A stretch of 64,000 bases of DNA from Patagioenas fasciata. Lineage: Eukaryota > Chordata > Aves > Columbiformes > Columbidae. Numbering within the stretch: position 1 is the first letter of the stretch; every line of letters begins with the position of its first letter. The DNA lies in assembly GCF_037038585.1 (NCBI RefSeq), contig NC_092524.1:68348552-68412551 (forward strand), written 5' to 3'. Below, one piece after another: positions 1 to 14,800 of the stretch. The position numbers were made by a program, and so were the translations under genes. The notes beneath the pieces are model-generated. The model made no database searches. It had not been told where the DNA came from and saw nothing but the letters and a program-made list of their open reading frames with translations.

Positions 1-2710
1 CAAGTTCTTATGTTTTTATTTGCATTGAAAAAAAATCATTCTTCAAGAACACCAACTCCTTCCTGCCCTCTGTGCACACGCAAACAGAACACAATACCAA
101 ATCACGTTAATAAATTAGAGGACTTGTAAAAACACAGCTTATTTTTCCAGCCTACAACAAAGCCATTTTCCCCCAATTGTAGACAACATAATTACACACA
201 CATCCACACCCCCTCTCAGGCATTCGTTTGGCTGCCAGCCCATTAAATGCCCATGTTCCAGGAGGGAGCATTAGGAAGGCAGCATTTTAACAGATTGCAT
301 GAACATTAAAAGGCATATTCGTATTTTGGATAGTACTTTCCTGCATTCAGAAGCCACTGGAAATATTTGCCCGAATTACATGCTAGAAAAGCTCTAAATG
401 AAAATTAGAGTTCCCCACCCCATCCCAATCCAACTTGTATTGTAAAGTAAACTTACTGACAACGTCGCCTTCTCTAGAAATAGAAACTCTTTCACTGTGC
501 ATGCTGAGGGTTTTTAAAGGAAGGGGAAAGGGAAAGCTCACACCAGCGATAAATCTGGTCAGTAAAATTCTTTTATTCTTTTTAGTAGAAGGGCTTATAC
601 AATTGAGTATAAAGATATATGAAGAACATGGAAATGAAATGAGAAAAGTGTCTGGAGGGAATTCTTTTTATTGAGGAACAGTTTACATGTCTAAGTTTAA
701 GTATTCACCTACTTTTTGCTGTCCCCTGTTAACAGGCATAATGAAAATATTGCAATGAGCATATGCATGGAAAACACAGCTAATAAAGCGAGAAATATGG
801 TAAATACGGTTCATACGACCTTAAAGTAAGTCAAACAATCACACAACAAATTCTGAAGCACTTCCGTGATCCGCAATCTCAAGATGTCCACTGGTCTGGA
901 GTGTTTACAAATTGACACTTGTTTTTGTAGAAAGGTTTTGTATTGGTTAAGAAAACCACAGCCTGAAAATTGTTGGCTTTCGGTTACAGAGGTAACAGAG
1001 GTATCATCTGAATTCACATCAGAAAGAAAAATAAATGGCAGCAGTACAAGCATGTGCCTCCTCCAGTGTCCAAAACTCTTTGAGGCTTTGCCATGGCCAA
1101 GGAATAAAGCTACGGAGCCCAACAAAGCAGCCAGTCTCTCCAAATACTCGGACACAGTCTGGCATCCTTGCTCTTGTTTACTGATATAATGCTCTGCTAA
1201 ATCGAAAACGAAGCAGAAGAACCTCAACTAACCAAGAGAAGTTCCACACAAGCCTGTCGATATTCACTACACCTGGGAAGTCGTTAAGAAACAGGAAAAT
1301 CATTTAGAAATAATTAGAAATGCTGCTCTCAAGATGGGAGAGAAGGAAGTTTCCGTAACACACGCTGAGCACACAGTAGAAATAAAGTGTCACAGCAGAT
1401 CTGTTCAGTGATGATACAAGTCAGACTGAAGACACAAACCACAGCAGCTCCTACCTGGTTTTCCACAAGAGCTCACTCTGAACAAAGCTCTATTTACAAC
1501 AGCCCCGAACTGCTTGTGGAAAAGCTACCCCAGATGTTTCAAACACCACCGTTGCTTCAATTTGCTGGATGCGCACTATGGGTCCATCTCTGAACCACCC
1601 TGAATAAACGCTGCAGCGAAACAGACACAAAAGTAGCCTGTCCGCAATGTTAAAATTGTGATCCGTGGAAGAGAAGCTTTCGCACGCTTCATCATTTGAT
1701 ATTGCTCAGGTACTGTGGATCAATTACCTTCAGTACAGGAATTTTCAGCTCGAGCTTTTTGCTGGAGCCGCTCTCCGTTCCGCCCGCATCTGCACAACTT
1801 GGCCACATTTTATCCTCATTATAATCTGAATTTATTTACATACAAAACAAGAGACAGGAGAAAATTCTCTTGTATCAACCTGACAATGGGCATTTCCAGC
1901 TTGTAATAAGAACACCTTAGACAAGGCAGCTGCATTTAATTTAGGAGCATATATAAAATTCAGTGTGCCAGTGTCAGAAACAAGAACGTCAGATCGTACG
2001 ATGCCAATACATTCTGGTGGGCCCTTGACTGTTAAGTGCAAAAAAACGCCAAAGTCAAAGAACCAAAAAGACCCCCCAAACTTTTCACCACTTTAGTTCT
2101 GTTTAGAATGCTACACAATGAATAAATTACATCTTTCTGGGATAGCGCTGCATTTACTCCTACATCTCAAAGAAATTCCAAGCTAATTAATTAGAGAAAA
2201 AAATTACATTGAGCAGGATGTTTTAAATGAAAGAAATTACTTAGAAACACCAATCAAAGATAATTTGATGATGATTAGCTGTGTTGAAGTCTAAGTCATT
2301 AAAATTGATGGACAATGTTTTTACACTGGTCTATTTATTCTATGTAATCCATTACCTACACTATGCTCTGCAGTTCAAGTCTAACAAATGGTATCTGATA
2401 ATTCAATATTGAAGACTAAAATACTTTCAGTGCACCACTTGCTTTCCTACACCAACATTTCCAATTCAAAAAAGATCAGTAGCAAGTAGATTTGCAATAT
2501 TCTTTACTGGGACAACTTTAGTTTATAGGAAATACCCTTCAGATTTTCACCTGCTCACCTTCTACATGACCATGTTTAAATATGGCTGCTGCTTTATTCT
2601 GAACAGTCACTATCCCACAAAAGTTACAACCATGGGTTGGTAAGAAATCATTCCCTGTGCTTTCTAACAACTGAGATCTGCCCAAAAGTACATCATCTCC
2701 TCCCATGATC
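1..2710 (-). other. EXOC5: EXOC5 3' UTR / downstream flank
   Basis: No coding sequence is recognised here. On the minus strand AATAAA occurs at 2593-2598, 2334-2339, 1831-1836, 667-672, 572-577 and 15-20, so the transcript could end at several points. The nearest would give a 3' UTR of only about 130 nt, while the last would carry it to the window edge. Sequence alone does not decide which is used. Short open frames here carry no recognisable protein. Confidence 0.5.
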
Positions 2711-2899
2711 TCAGCTGAAGTGACGAGCAAGACGAGCAGATCTATAATCAACACGCAGCTGAACAAAGGAGTGAAGGATGTTCTTGTCCAGATTAGCAAG
2801 TTGTTCTCCTGAGCAAACTTGCTTTAAGTTATCCGGGGCTACCACCAAAAGATTGCAAAGTGCATGCAAGGTATCGAAGAGCTGTAACACCAACGCAAT
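2711..2899 (-). CDS. EXOC5: EXOC5 terminal coding exon 18 (residues 646-707 and stop)
   Basis: From [16 protein letters not shown] to [12 protein letters not shown], then TGA at 2713-2711. The acceptor ends CACAG. Mammals have IPMVLHLF at the start of the exon, so this edge is slightly diverged. Confidence 0.96.
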   Translation of the reverse strand: MALVLQLFDTLHALCNLLVVAPDNLKQVCSGEQLANLDKNILHSFVQLRVDYRSARLARHFS

Positions 2900-5800
2900 C
2901 TGTGGGTGAGAGAAAAACAGAGAAAGATATTCAGAGTTTGAGCTGAAGTCTTATGTTCACCTACATTCTCAAAATACTTCCTCCCTACAATTTACACTCA
3001 TCATTCGCTCCTCATGTGTGGGGAAAAATGCCCAGACACACACACGTATACATCTGTACACACACAAAGTCATGCATAGAACACATAATAATGCAAATTT
3101 GATACTTCAATAAACACACCTAGCCTGCAAGCAATAAAACTGCATCAGGAAACTGCTCTTGAGGACATTATAAAGAACTGCTAGTATAGTAACAATATAT
3201 AACACGAGGTTTTATTAATTAGTACAAATAGAAACCAACTATTTTTATGAAGATATCTGATTAAAAATAGACTCCTGCTACTCATTTCAACCTGGCTGTA
3301 CGTGACCAACCTGCACACGCTTACCTTGAAGTCTTTGGCACACTTTCTATATTCTGCCACGTCACAAATAGCCAACATGCCTCCCATGCAGCTGTAGGAA
3401 TATTGCTGGAGGTGTTCGTAGATGAGTCGATGAAAGCGAACTCCAAGTTCCATCAACACTGTGTCCACATTCTTACCATCCATAGAGTTTCTTATCTTTT
3501 CCACCTGCTTTCTAACGTAGCCACAGACTTTAACACAAGCCTAAATAAAAAAAGAAAAAGAAAGAAAGAAAAGCGTTAGGTAACTTTCTAGAAATCCGTT
3601 CTTCTCAAAGTGGCTTCCACATCGTAAACTGAACATCAGTCATTAAGTCTTTAAACTTCACACAACGCATCATTGGAATTCATCATTTTCCAATTAATAA
3701 TTTTCCAAGAGTTTTTTATTTGCCACATAAAGATGCAAAAAATGTGAGGAGAAAGATGGATGCAACGCAATATTCAATTAAGTTATAGCTGATACCAGCT
3801 CAGAACAGAACAGTTTAATTTGGGCTTTTAATTCAAACAATGATCAGGCAGGGGGACTGTGTGGGGGGAGGATTTGCTTGGTGCAAAATGGGATAGCAAA
3901 GCAAATTAATCAAACACACTTGTTGTCTAATGCGAGCTTGGTAAGGATGTATCTGATAACGCTTATGAACATTGGAGGCTATAGGATGAGCTGGGACTTA
4001 GTTTACTTACATTTGTATATTGAATCAAAACATTGTTTTCATCTTCTGGTTTAAAATCTGTCTTCTTTTGCTCTGCAGCCAAGATGTGCTTCATCTGTCC
4101 AATCATACAATTCAGTGTCCTTTAAAGTTACAAATACAGACAGGGTTTGGAAAGGAGCATTTTAATTGCCTTTATTTTTGTATCTACTTATACTGATACA
4201 ATTCTATGCAAAAGTAAGCAGTATAAAACAATGAGGAGCACCCCATCAATCCCTAACATTCGAGTAATCTACAGAAGATATAATAAATGTTTGCTTTTAG
4301 TGTAAGAAGCAAGCGATGCTAGGACATTATCAAAGGAAATACTCATTTAACAGACATCCACACACGCACATGGACTCTTCTGAAGTAGCAATGCAATTCT
4401 CTCAAAAAGATAAGCGTGATTTTATATGAAAAAATGAGAATCAGATTAATAAACAACCAGCAACCCTAAAAATACTCTTTCCTGCAAGTGCAGTGGTTGG
4501 AGCGGAGCACACAGCAGGCTGGCCAGCTGGTTTGAACGGGGACACATTAATTGTCAAGTAATCCATTCAAATCCAGCTCTTCAGAGAAACTGGATGGAAT
4601 TCTTCAATGCCGAGGGAATCAGCAAAGGGAGGGTTCCAAAGAGTTTAGCAGAATGAGATCGCATTGCGTATTACTCAGAAGCAAGCACCAGAACACACTT
4701 GGAAAATGAAGGGAGGGGGGAAGAAAAACCTCTTCCTCCACCAGAGCCTGATATTTCTTTTGTTCCCAGAAATCCAATAGAGTTTTACAGTGTCATTTAT
4801 TTCTCCCTCGCAGGTTTTATCTTCTCAGAACATTATCTAGGGTCAAGACCCTGGTTTACTTGAAGTCCGAACTAAAGGTCAAACAGCAAAGCAAGGCGAG
4901 AGGCTCCACACCTCCCTCAGTGCTGACCTTGGCCAAGAACCTCTCATCTCTTCTTCTTTTCCCCCTTCCCTTTTCTTCACCCCCCCTCACTCCTCCTTAC
5001 ACGGAAATACTGAAAGAAAATAAGTTGAAATAATTTTGTTTGGCTAATAAATCACTTTCAGAGGCGGACAACAGCTATGAACACTATTCAACAAGTTGCT
5101 GTTGGACTTCTTCAGACTGGATAACACTGAAACCATCCATGTTGAGAAATTTGCTTTTAGTTTTAAACTAGATCATTCCTTTAAGCAAGAAAATCAATTC
5201 TCAACAGCATCAGTGGCATGTAAACCGGCACAGAAACATTTTACATGTTACATTCATCTCAAAACTAATCTGTCTTTTCTATGTGCCAAAGCACAAACAC
5301 TTTCTTGAAGTTTGTGTCCACAAACCTTTGAACAGACCATTTTCCAGCAGGGACTTGAAGGGGCAACGAAGATGATTAAGGGTGTGGAGCATCTCCCGTG
5401 TGAGGAAAGGCTGAGGGAGCTGGGGCTCTGGAGCTGGACAAGAGGAGACTGAGGGGGGACTCATTCATGGGGATCAATATGGAAAGGGGGAGTGTCAGGA
5501 GGATGGAGCCAGGCTCTTCTCAGTGACAACCAATGATAGAACAAGGGGTAATGGGTACAAACTGGAACACAGGAGGTTCCACTTAAATTTGAGAAGAAAC
5601 TTCTTCCTGGTGAGGGTGGCAGAGCCTGGCCCAGGCTGCCCAGGGAGGTTGTGGAGTCTCCTTCTGTGCAGCCATTCAAACCCGCCTGGACACCTTCCTG
5701 TGGAACCTCAGCTGGGTGTTCCTGCTCCATGGGGGGATTGCACTGCATGAGCTTTCCAGGGCCCTTCCAACCCCTGACACTCTGGGATTCTGTGATTCCT

Positions 5801-8800
5801 AAGTGTTACTGTCACTTTTAAGAGATGAATTATTTCACACAAACAGTTGCAAACTGTTGTAATGCTATGACCAAGCTACGTCTGTCTATTAACAGACCTA
5901 ATCCTATGGCCTCAACGGTTCAAATATTTCAAACTTGGTGTTTAAACCTTTAAGGTCACTCCCAGCAGGAGCAGCTAAAATCTCAGTTGTCACTTCCACA
6001 CCCTCCACATTTCTTCTTCCACCTACAGAAAACGTGGGTGCACATAATGTATCCATTCTCCTCTTCACCTCTCCGCAGAAAGTAGCCAGTAGGACACAAA
6101 TGCAAAGCCTGCTTTTCCTACACTGTTCTCATGCCTCTCCGGTATGGTGCGATCCTTACAAAAACCTCAATATTAATTTGCAGAGTAGCCCTCGTTACCC
6201 ACAGGACAGCTTATTCCTGTTACTGCAGAGAGAAAACAGGCACAGAAAGTTCATGTAACATGCTCTAGGTTGACTAATTTCACCTTGAAATATAGGAATA
6301 CAACGTGCTTTCCGGACCAAAGTAGGGTATCGCACAACACCTCCATTTCCTAATGTTAAGCTTGTTGGTTTTTTATTTTCCTCTGCTGTAAAATGAGTCA
6401 CTCACAACCTCAAAGCAAGTCAACGTCAGAATCAAAGCTATTCCAGGTCTACAGACTCGTATGACTGGGTCTAATCCATGGCACCGCACAGATTCAAGCA
6501 AATCATCTAACCTATTTTTGTCAAACTTTGCTCCTAATGGAAATACTGTAAGTCTTTAACCTATTTCAATCATCACTCCTTTCCCTAAAGTAGAAAAAAG
6601 TAGTTTGAGACAGTAAGGTAAAACCAAATTACTGCACTCTTTCAACTTCAACAAATACTTGAAGATCCTCCTAGAAGTACTTATGGGTCAGAAACCTGCC
6701 ATGGGAAATAAGACGCTCTAACTAACCAATGAATCTAAATTTCCTATGCACAATAAAGCATACTTACAGATCTAAAGTAATAATAATAATTAAAAATTTT
6801 GTCTTCAGAAACAACTCATCCTTAAAAGGAAAGCTAACAGGCATCACAAAGGAGTTTTCTAAAAAATGATGATGAACAGAAGGTTTAAATCTCTACTTGC
6901 CTATCGATACCCATATCCAGCTTCACTTCCATTTGCTCTATGATGTCCTTTTTCTTCTGAAGGCATTCGGACAGTTTAGGAGAAGAACTGCAACAGTATA
7001 AAGGGTTGAGTGTGTGACAGAGCATTAAAATAACACAAATCTGCCTGCTGGGTCTGCTAATTACAACACAACTGAGGAAATGCTAATCAAAATAAGGTAC
7101 CTGATCAATGGCATCAGATGATCGTTGAACTGCTTGTCAAATAAATGGAAAATGGTATTGGCCTGGTGGACAACATCCAAGAAATAAAGGTTTGCGTTCT
7201 TTGAATCAGAAGAGGGAATGCCTAAAGCCAAGAAGGTTTCATTAGGATTGTAATGACACGCAGTCCTTATAATTAGCATGATGATTTTTTAAATATGCGG
7301 AATTTTTCCATGAATGCTTAAATCACAGGCTTAGAGTTCCAAATATTTACCATGGTGCCATATATAGCATACTTCTCCGAGCTATAGCAGGTAATAACCA
7401 TAAGCATAGAAGTATATTGCTTTTCAAGTTTCTGAAAGCAAAATGGAGCAGCCAATTTAAATATTTCTTTAGAACTCAAGTTTTGTGCTTTCATATGGGA
7501 AAAGAGGGGGGCTGAATATCAAGATTTTCGCTTCTTTAATACAAGCAGTTTTCCTATTTACTGTCACTTCTTAAAACGCACAGGTATCCAAACAAGCATG
7601 GACTTCTTATAAAATGTAAGACACTAAAAGCCTTAATATAAATATATTCTCCTGCTGTGGCACGGAGAACAATTAAAAGAGGCAGATAGTGCTGATGTCC
7701 CAGTTTTCGTGACATAAACGTGCTTGAAGACAGCAGCACGTTTTTCTGTGTGCATCAAGTCCCCAAATGGAAGTTCCACTTCAGAAGACATTAAATACCG
7801 ACTCCCAAACACATTAAAACGCATTTCATTTAACTAGTACGTTCTAAATAAGGCCAATCAATAAGGCACAGCAAGGACCCGCAAAGATCACCTGCCCAAA
7901 AAGGCCAACGAGATGAAATGCTCCGAAGGTATTATACTCACCAGCAAGGCCTGTTTCTAATGCATAATCAATGTGTTCAGTGCATAAGAACTCCACAAGC
8001 ATAGAAAAGATTCTGAAAGCGTTCTTCGGTAAATCAGATGGATCAGAGAGCTTTAAAGACGAAAAAAAATATCCCAAAGGTCAGTTCTACGTACATTTGA
8101 AAGTTTATCTGATATTGCATAGGGGTTAAGCTTAAAATGTAACAAGTATTCCAGAATAATTGGAATTTTGTTCTAAATTAAAAGCATCCATATAGAGAAC
8201 TATGCAGGAATGAATGAAAAAAAACCTTCATCAGCAACAAGTAAAGTGAAAAACGTACCACAGGATGATACAGAATGTAAAAGTATAAAGAGTTTCTACT
8301 AATAATAGTGTTACTAAAGGTAGAGATTGTTTAATGGTCATTAAAATGCCTTTTTTCTCTTTTACTGAGCTTCTGCCACTGGCCAGAGGCAGGAGCCTGG
8401 GTTAGATGGAGCTTCTCAAGCACGCAGGGCAGCTGCTCTTGGATCACTTCGGCAGCAAAAAAACCCCAACAACCAAACATGGTTACAGAGGTTTCCAACC
8501 ACCACAATATTCCGATAGACGGTTACACTCCAAATCAACAACTGATTTTTCCTAAAGCAGTCACAGCTGGGACACACGGTGTATCCGCATGCATCTGTCA
8601 CCTAATATCAATATGACAATTAGTTACCCAGGGACACGTTTGACTTCTTTTGCACAGTTTGTCCTGACCACAAACAAAACCCCAGAGGCGCGTATGATAA
8701 TGGAGAAGTTACAACCTTATAATTCTAAAAATCTCCTTACCCGCCAATGTTTGGTTTCTACCCAAATACATCCACTTGTTGTTAGAACAAGCATGAAAAA

Positions 8801-11800
8801 TATCTGATCCCAACAGGAAAGAAAATAATAAACAACCAAACTTGTGCACAACTGCAAAACGTTAGTTTATATCACTAATTTAACAATTTCTAGCAGCTAC
8901 TGTATTGAGAAAAATCATCTACCTGTTCATCTTGCAGTCATTGACTTCCACCACTGAGCAGGTTTTTACCCCAGTGTGTGCAGGTTACAGCCCTGTATTT
9001 GTATTTTGTTACATCTTTGGCCTCTCTAAGTTCATAAAATATTAAAACTTCTTAATATCTGAAATGTTAATTTTTCATGCACTGAGCTAATTTAGAATTA
9101 AAATTCGTTAGAAATCAGCGTGTTTAGTTACTAAAATATTCCTAGTTTGCAACTAAATTTCAAGGGGTTTCATCTATACTAAAGTACCAAATGCTAATTG
9201 ACAGGCAGTCAAACTAGCAATTTAATCAGAAGGGAAACACCTTTTTTCTCTTCTTGTTAGATTAAAGTGTTTAAAGAACAACACAGAGTTAACAAGGTGA
9301 AACAATGTTAAAGGTTATTCCTCCCAGCATTTTATTGGTGATATTCTCTAATGCCCAAAGAAACGGCACTTGACAACAACTGTTGAACAGTTCTCTATAT
9401 TTTTAAAGCAGGATAAAGAAATTACACTAAAGGCTTCTCAAGCCTCGGGTCTGATTTAGTAAGAAAAGCAATGAAGATAATAGGTTTAACCCTCCTCCCT
9501 TCTTCTAAAAATAGTATTAAAACTCATATAATACAACTAGACCCACACTCAAAAAGCAAATACTTGGACTCCACCATGACCCTGATACAGTGAAAAAATA
9601 GACACGAGAATGAATTTGTTTAATAATGCCCATCCTTTCTTCCAATCACGCTTGAATCAAAACTCGAACCTGGAGATTTAATTCCACACAGAAAAATTCC
9701 ATCGCTAATGGAGATCACGGGAAGCAAACTCACCCTGTGACACCTTTCAAAAGCTTGTTTCGTCTCTTGCAGAAGGTTAACCACCACTTCTTGCGACAGA
9801 AAAGTCTCTCCGTGCGTGTCAATGCTCGGCCCCAGCGGTAAGTTTGTACGTTGCCTTATTCTCTCTTTGAGGTCTTGAATACTGGAGCAAAGACATAGCA
9901 CAAGGAGATTTGACCGGGTGGCAATTTTGATGCTCAAATTCAACAATGACTTTGGATGTTTTAGTTGTTGACTTCAAAAACAGAACTCAAGACACGGTTT
10001 AGGATACGCAAGCATTAAGACAGTCTTGCAAGCTTAACAAAAATTGCCGGTAAATGTAAAACTATCGCGTCTGATGGCATGGTCAGCTGTGTTGTACCAC
10101 GGCACCAGCTGCTCCCCATGGGGAATAAGAGTCATTTTAATCAAATCCTGCGGCACTTATGGTCTGTGGACAAAGTTCAGCCTCCATATATTCTGTCATA
10201 TATTGTATTGATACTTTCAGAGCACTAATGAGAGCTTTCTATCTCTGCCATACCCACAAATCCTCTCATCCTCATCCACTGTCTCAGCGGTCTTGATTTA
10301 GTCAAGCATGCTCCAACACATTTCCATGCACAAAACAACCCACGAAGTCGGTCACTATGATCAATTTAATTTTCCCCAAGAAAATTAAATTTTCATCTTT
10401 GTTTTTTAATTCATTTCACTACTTCGCTGCTGCTGTTCTCTCCAAATCACTTCTCATTCTTGACACACTGAACCCAGTAGCTCTTTGAAAGGTGCAATAT
10501 TCTTATCACCTCTGCTTCACACAAGTTGTAATTCTTCCTTTCCCACTTCTTGCTACTCCTTTATTAGAGTTTCTCTACCCTGAGGATAATGAAGTCTTGT
10601 TTTACCTTTCTCTAAGTCCATTGCATCTTCTGGGCTCATTAAGAGCTTTCTCACTGACACTGCTATGGTCTTTTCCCCTTCCTAGGTCTTGGGAGGGGAC
10701 CACAAGACCTGGGCAGGTGAAAAAAACATGTATGTTTTTAGATACACACATATACATGCTTTAGGTACCTTAATTTTGCTTCAGTCCTTTTGTGGATCTG
10801 GATCCTAAGTTGAAACATAAGTTTAACTGGTATTTTTCATTTCCCACGAGCATATAAATATCATGCATCACCTTTCACATGTACCGAGAGCAAGACACTT
10901 TTTAGCAGAAGTTAACAAAGTGACAGCAAATTCTAAAAAGCTGTAGGTCATTTTAGACCCCTGCTCTCTTGCAGTTCATCATCTGACGTGGCAAACACTG
11001 TTTTTCCCCTTACCGCCCCCCCTTTCATTTCAAAAGCAAGAAACTTGACAGAAGAAACTCACCCTCCAGTGCCAATGGACCTTTTCTGGTGGTTTTTGGA
11101 ATCATAATAGCGTTGCAGAATCATAGCGCTCCGACTTTTCAAGTAACCAATTTCCACCTCAATGTAATTCTCCAAGTAGGAAATGAAAATGGATTTGATA
11201 AGCTTAGACAAGAAAGTCTGCTTATCAGTACCCAAGTTAAACTCCATCAGTTTGCTTGACAGATTAGTAGTTCTTTATGCAAAAGAAACAAAGAAAGGGA
11301 GAGGAGGAAAGCGTTGAATTTGTATGAATTACAGTATTACATGTTTGTAAAGCACGTAGCACAACAGAATCCTGATTGCGATTAAGATTTCTAGCAGCTC
11401 TACATTTAAGTTGAGAATTTTGCATAATTCGTGTTCAATTCTATATGGTACAATTGCAATAAATGAGTCACTGGTGAGATGCAGACGACTGGCTTTGGCA
11501 CACTTCTAAAATTACTCTCAAAGATCACTATACTAAATACTTGCCATGAAAAATAATAACCACAATTTTAAATTTTCTTCAGGAAAGCAAGCACTGTCAA
11601 AGTTAATGTCCATCAAAAAATATCCATTTCACAGAATCACAGAATGGACTGGGTTGGAAAAGACCTCAGAGATCATCCAGTCCAACCCTTGGTCCAACTC
11701 CAGTCCATTGACCAGATCACGGCACTAAGTACCATGGCCAATCTCAGTTTAAAACCCTCCAGGGCCGGTGAGTCCAGCACCTCCCTGGGCAGCCATTCCA

Positions 11801-14800
11801 ATGCTGACCACTCTCTCTGCACAGAATTGCTTTCTCATCTCCAGCCTCAATTTCCCCTGGCAGAGTTGAAGCCCATGCCCCCTTGTCCTATTGCTGACTG
11901 CCTGGGAGAAGAGCCCAATCCCCCCTGGCTAGAACTGCCCTTCAGGTCGTTCTAGAGAGTGCTGAGCTCACCTCTAAGCCTCCTCTGCTCCAGACTGAAC
12001 AAGCCCAGCTCCCTCAGCCTCTCCCCATAGCTCTTGTGTTCATTTTTAGGAGAAGTTTACACTTGGCTTCTCTTCCCACATCTTGATAATAAATCAGCAT
12101 ACTACAAGAGAATATTTACAACAATAATTTCATCATCAATACCAAAATACCTTGTATATAGATCATAGAGGTTCTTAAGATACTGTTCTGCATCTGATTT
12201 CCTGTGTTCCTCCAGCTGGTCCTTCACATAACTCTGTAAAATTTGGGTACATCTGTTAGAAGATTAACTAGCAACCACAGATCATACTCGTGATTCCCTA
12301 GATTATATGTAATTTACTGCAAAGTGTACATCTTCCTTAAGGTAATTCATATATTCTTTGGTTTAAAATCTCTAATTTACAGCTCTATAGAGTTAAATGC
12401 ATCTGTTAGAAGAAAATTATTTAGTAATACAAAGCAGTAGCGTGTGAAGCAAAGACAGAGACAGATCGGTTCGAAAATATGCTTGACCAACAATAACGAA
12501 GTCTCCTCTTTTTAAGGATAAAACACACCAGAGGCCTAGGGGCATTTCTGCAGGTGACAGTAAGCAAAGGAGACGCTTACATATTCACTTCTTGTAATGC
12601 ATACAGAAAGCAGATACAAGCTTAGAGCCTTCTTGTAATTAATATTTGTCCAAATAGTCAATGACCTCACAATACTAAGTCAAACCCAACACACAGATTT
12701 GGGGGTGAAAACACAAGCTCGATCTCTACACCATAAGGAGAACTATGTCTACAGAGATAGTGCTTTTTGCAACGAATAGTCACGTTGTTGACTTCACACA
12801 TTAAAGTGACTGTATTTGCAGGATGGGAAACTTAATATTTCCAACTATTCCAGGCTTTCACATAAATACTACAGTAGCTGTGAGACGGTATTCACAACAT
12901 GAGCTATTTTGGCTTGTTTGTTGCTAACCTTATACATGAAACTCAGTTCCAAGGATGAACAATTAAACATGAAACTTCCTGACATTCTTGGTAGGGGGCA
13001 TCCAGTGGAAATTAAATATGCATCTTGTGAATTAGCTAATGAACACATTGATTTCCTTATAATTTTACATATTGAACTTGACTATTTTCAGTCGCACTGT
13101 GTTCAAAGTACAAGCAGCTTTATTTTATACAGGCTTGATTATCTGTCTGAATTGTTACAGAGCAATCAGCTGTGACTCCACATTCTCATCCAAGATAACA
13201 AATATTATCAATTCTCGTTAATTGTTACTACTAGATACAATGCTTTTTAATGAAAAGTTACCTCAACGAACTTCAATGTTTTAAAAATCTAAAATATACC
13301 TGAAGTTTAACTTCAAAGATATTTTGGATGAGTTTGGCTAGCACAGTCTCCGGATTGCTAAAGACTTCTCCAACTTGCTTATTCACTCGTAGGCAGAGGA
13401 TGGCTGCATCTTCAAAGACGTCATTCCTCAGGAATGCACCCTAGGGTTTCAGAAGCACATTTTGTCATATATTTAGAACTATACGATAAATAAGTTCAAC
13501 ACACAAAGAGATACATAAAAAACAAAACGCATTTACCTCTTGACACTGTTTTATGTACACGTCAACGCAATGGGAATAGCCCTGTGGAAGGAGCAAAACA
13601 ACTTGGTGTTAAAGCAGGTTCTCTGTGTTTTCATTAAAGAATGAAATGAAGGGAACAATCCTTGTTACTGAACAAAAAACCAGATTCATTGAAAGCGTAG
13701 ACTCTTTTAAACCCATTTTTGTCACAAGCCTAACGTAACGTCACTTTTCACCACTCTATGTGGATACACATCACAAGTCTCAACACACTTTCTTGAGCAT
13801 GGAAGTCAGTTCACACATATACAAGAAAATATTATCTTGGAATAGTCTCTACTGACACCACCTCCAATCCCCCATCGTCTGCCTCCTTTATTCCCCTGCA
13901 CTTGATTTCAGATGGAACATCTCAGTATTTTTAAAGTTATTCACGTTATCTGGTGTGGCGGTTGTGCCCATGCAAACATGTCCACTTAAAACAAGCACTT
14001 GGTGTATCATGGGTTGTTTTATTTATGTATTTAAATGGAAACCTTTGGTTTTTACCTTAAAATGAAGCAAAACTGCTGCTACTTCTCTCATTCTGGAGAT
14101 TTCGCCTCTCCGCTGTGCGCTGGTGAACTCCTGAATTAGCTGGCACTCTAAATCATGGTACTTACCTGGAAAGGGGATAACAACAAAAATCCATCAGGCT
14201 ACGTAACGCAAGCACCGACCAAAACTGTAACACCGACAGTATTGCGTACTTCTTTAATCATATTTAACAACTCAAATACAGGAACACAGACTGAACAGAA
14301 CTGATAACTTACTTGCTATCTTTGATTTCACTTCAGAAAACCTGTTAACAAAAAAAAAAATACCACGATTAAATTCAAATCCACATCACGAGAAGAATCA
14401 CAGCCATCCTAGATCATGAATAACAGTCAGTCCGCTTCAGAATGAAAACATGTAACACAAAGATGACAGAACAGTTACACATTATATATCCATAAAAACC
14501 TACAAGCATCTAATTCAAATCTAACACTAAGTCAGCACAGCAAAATTATCCCATTTAAAGTCTGCTAAGCAGTTTAGGATGTGTATGTAAGGATGATCCT
14601 ACAACACGAGCGCGCGAACGTAAGTTTGAGAATAGAAGAAAGAAATAAGCACACAATCCATCTTAAAGGCTACGTGAGTCACTAAGTAAAGCACCAAAAA
14701 AGTAGACAAGGGAAGCATGAGAAAATTATAGTTATGGGATGATTTTTTTTCCCCTAAAGAAGTTCAGATAGACTTGTACCTGTCAAAAGGCAGTTCCTGG

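Noticed and set aside
811-1227. 138-codon minus-strand and 107-codon plus-strand frames beyond EXOC5
   Set aside because: No family, no splice context and overlapping frames on both strands; most likely chance frames in the 3' UTR/flank.
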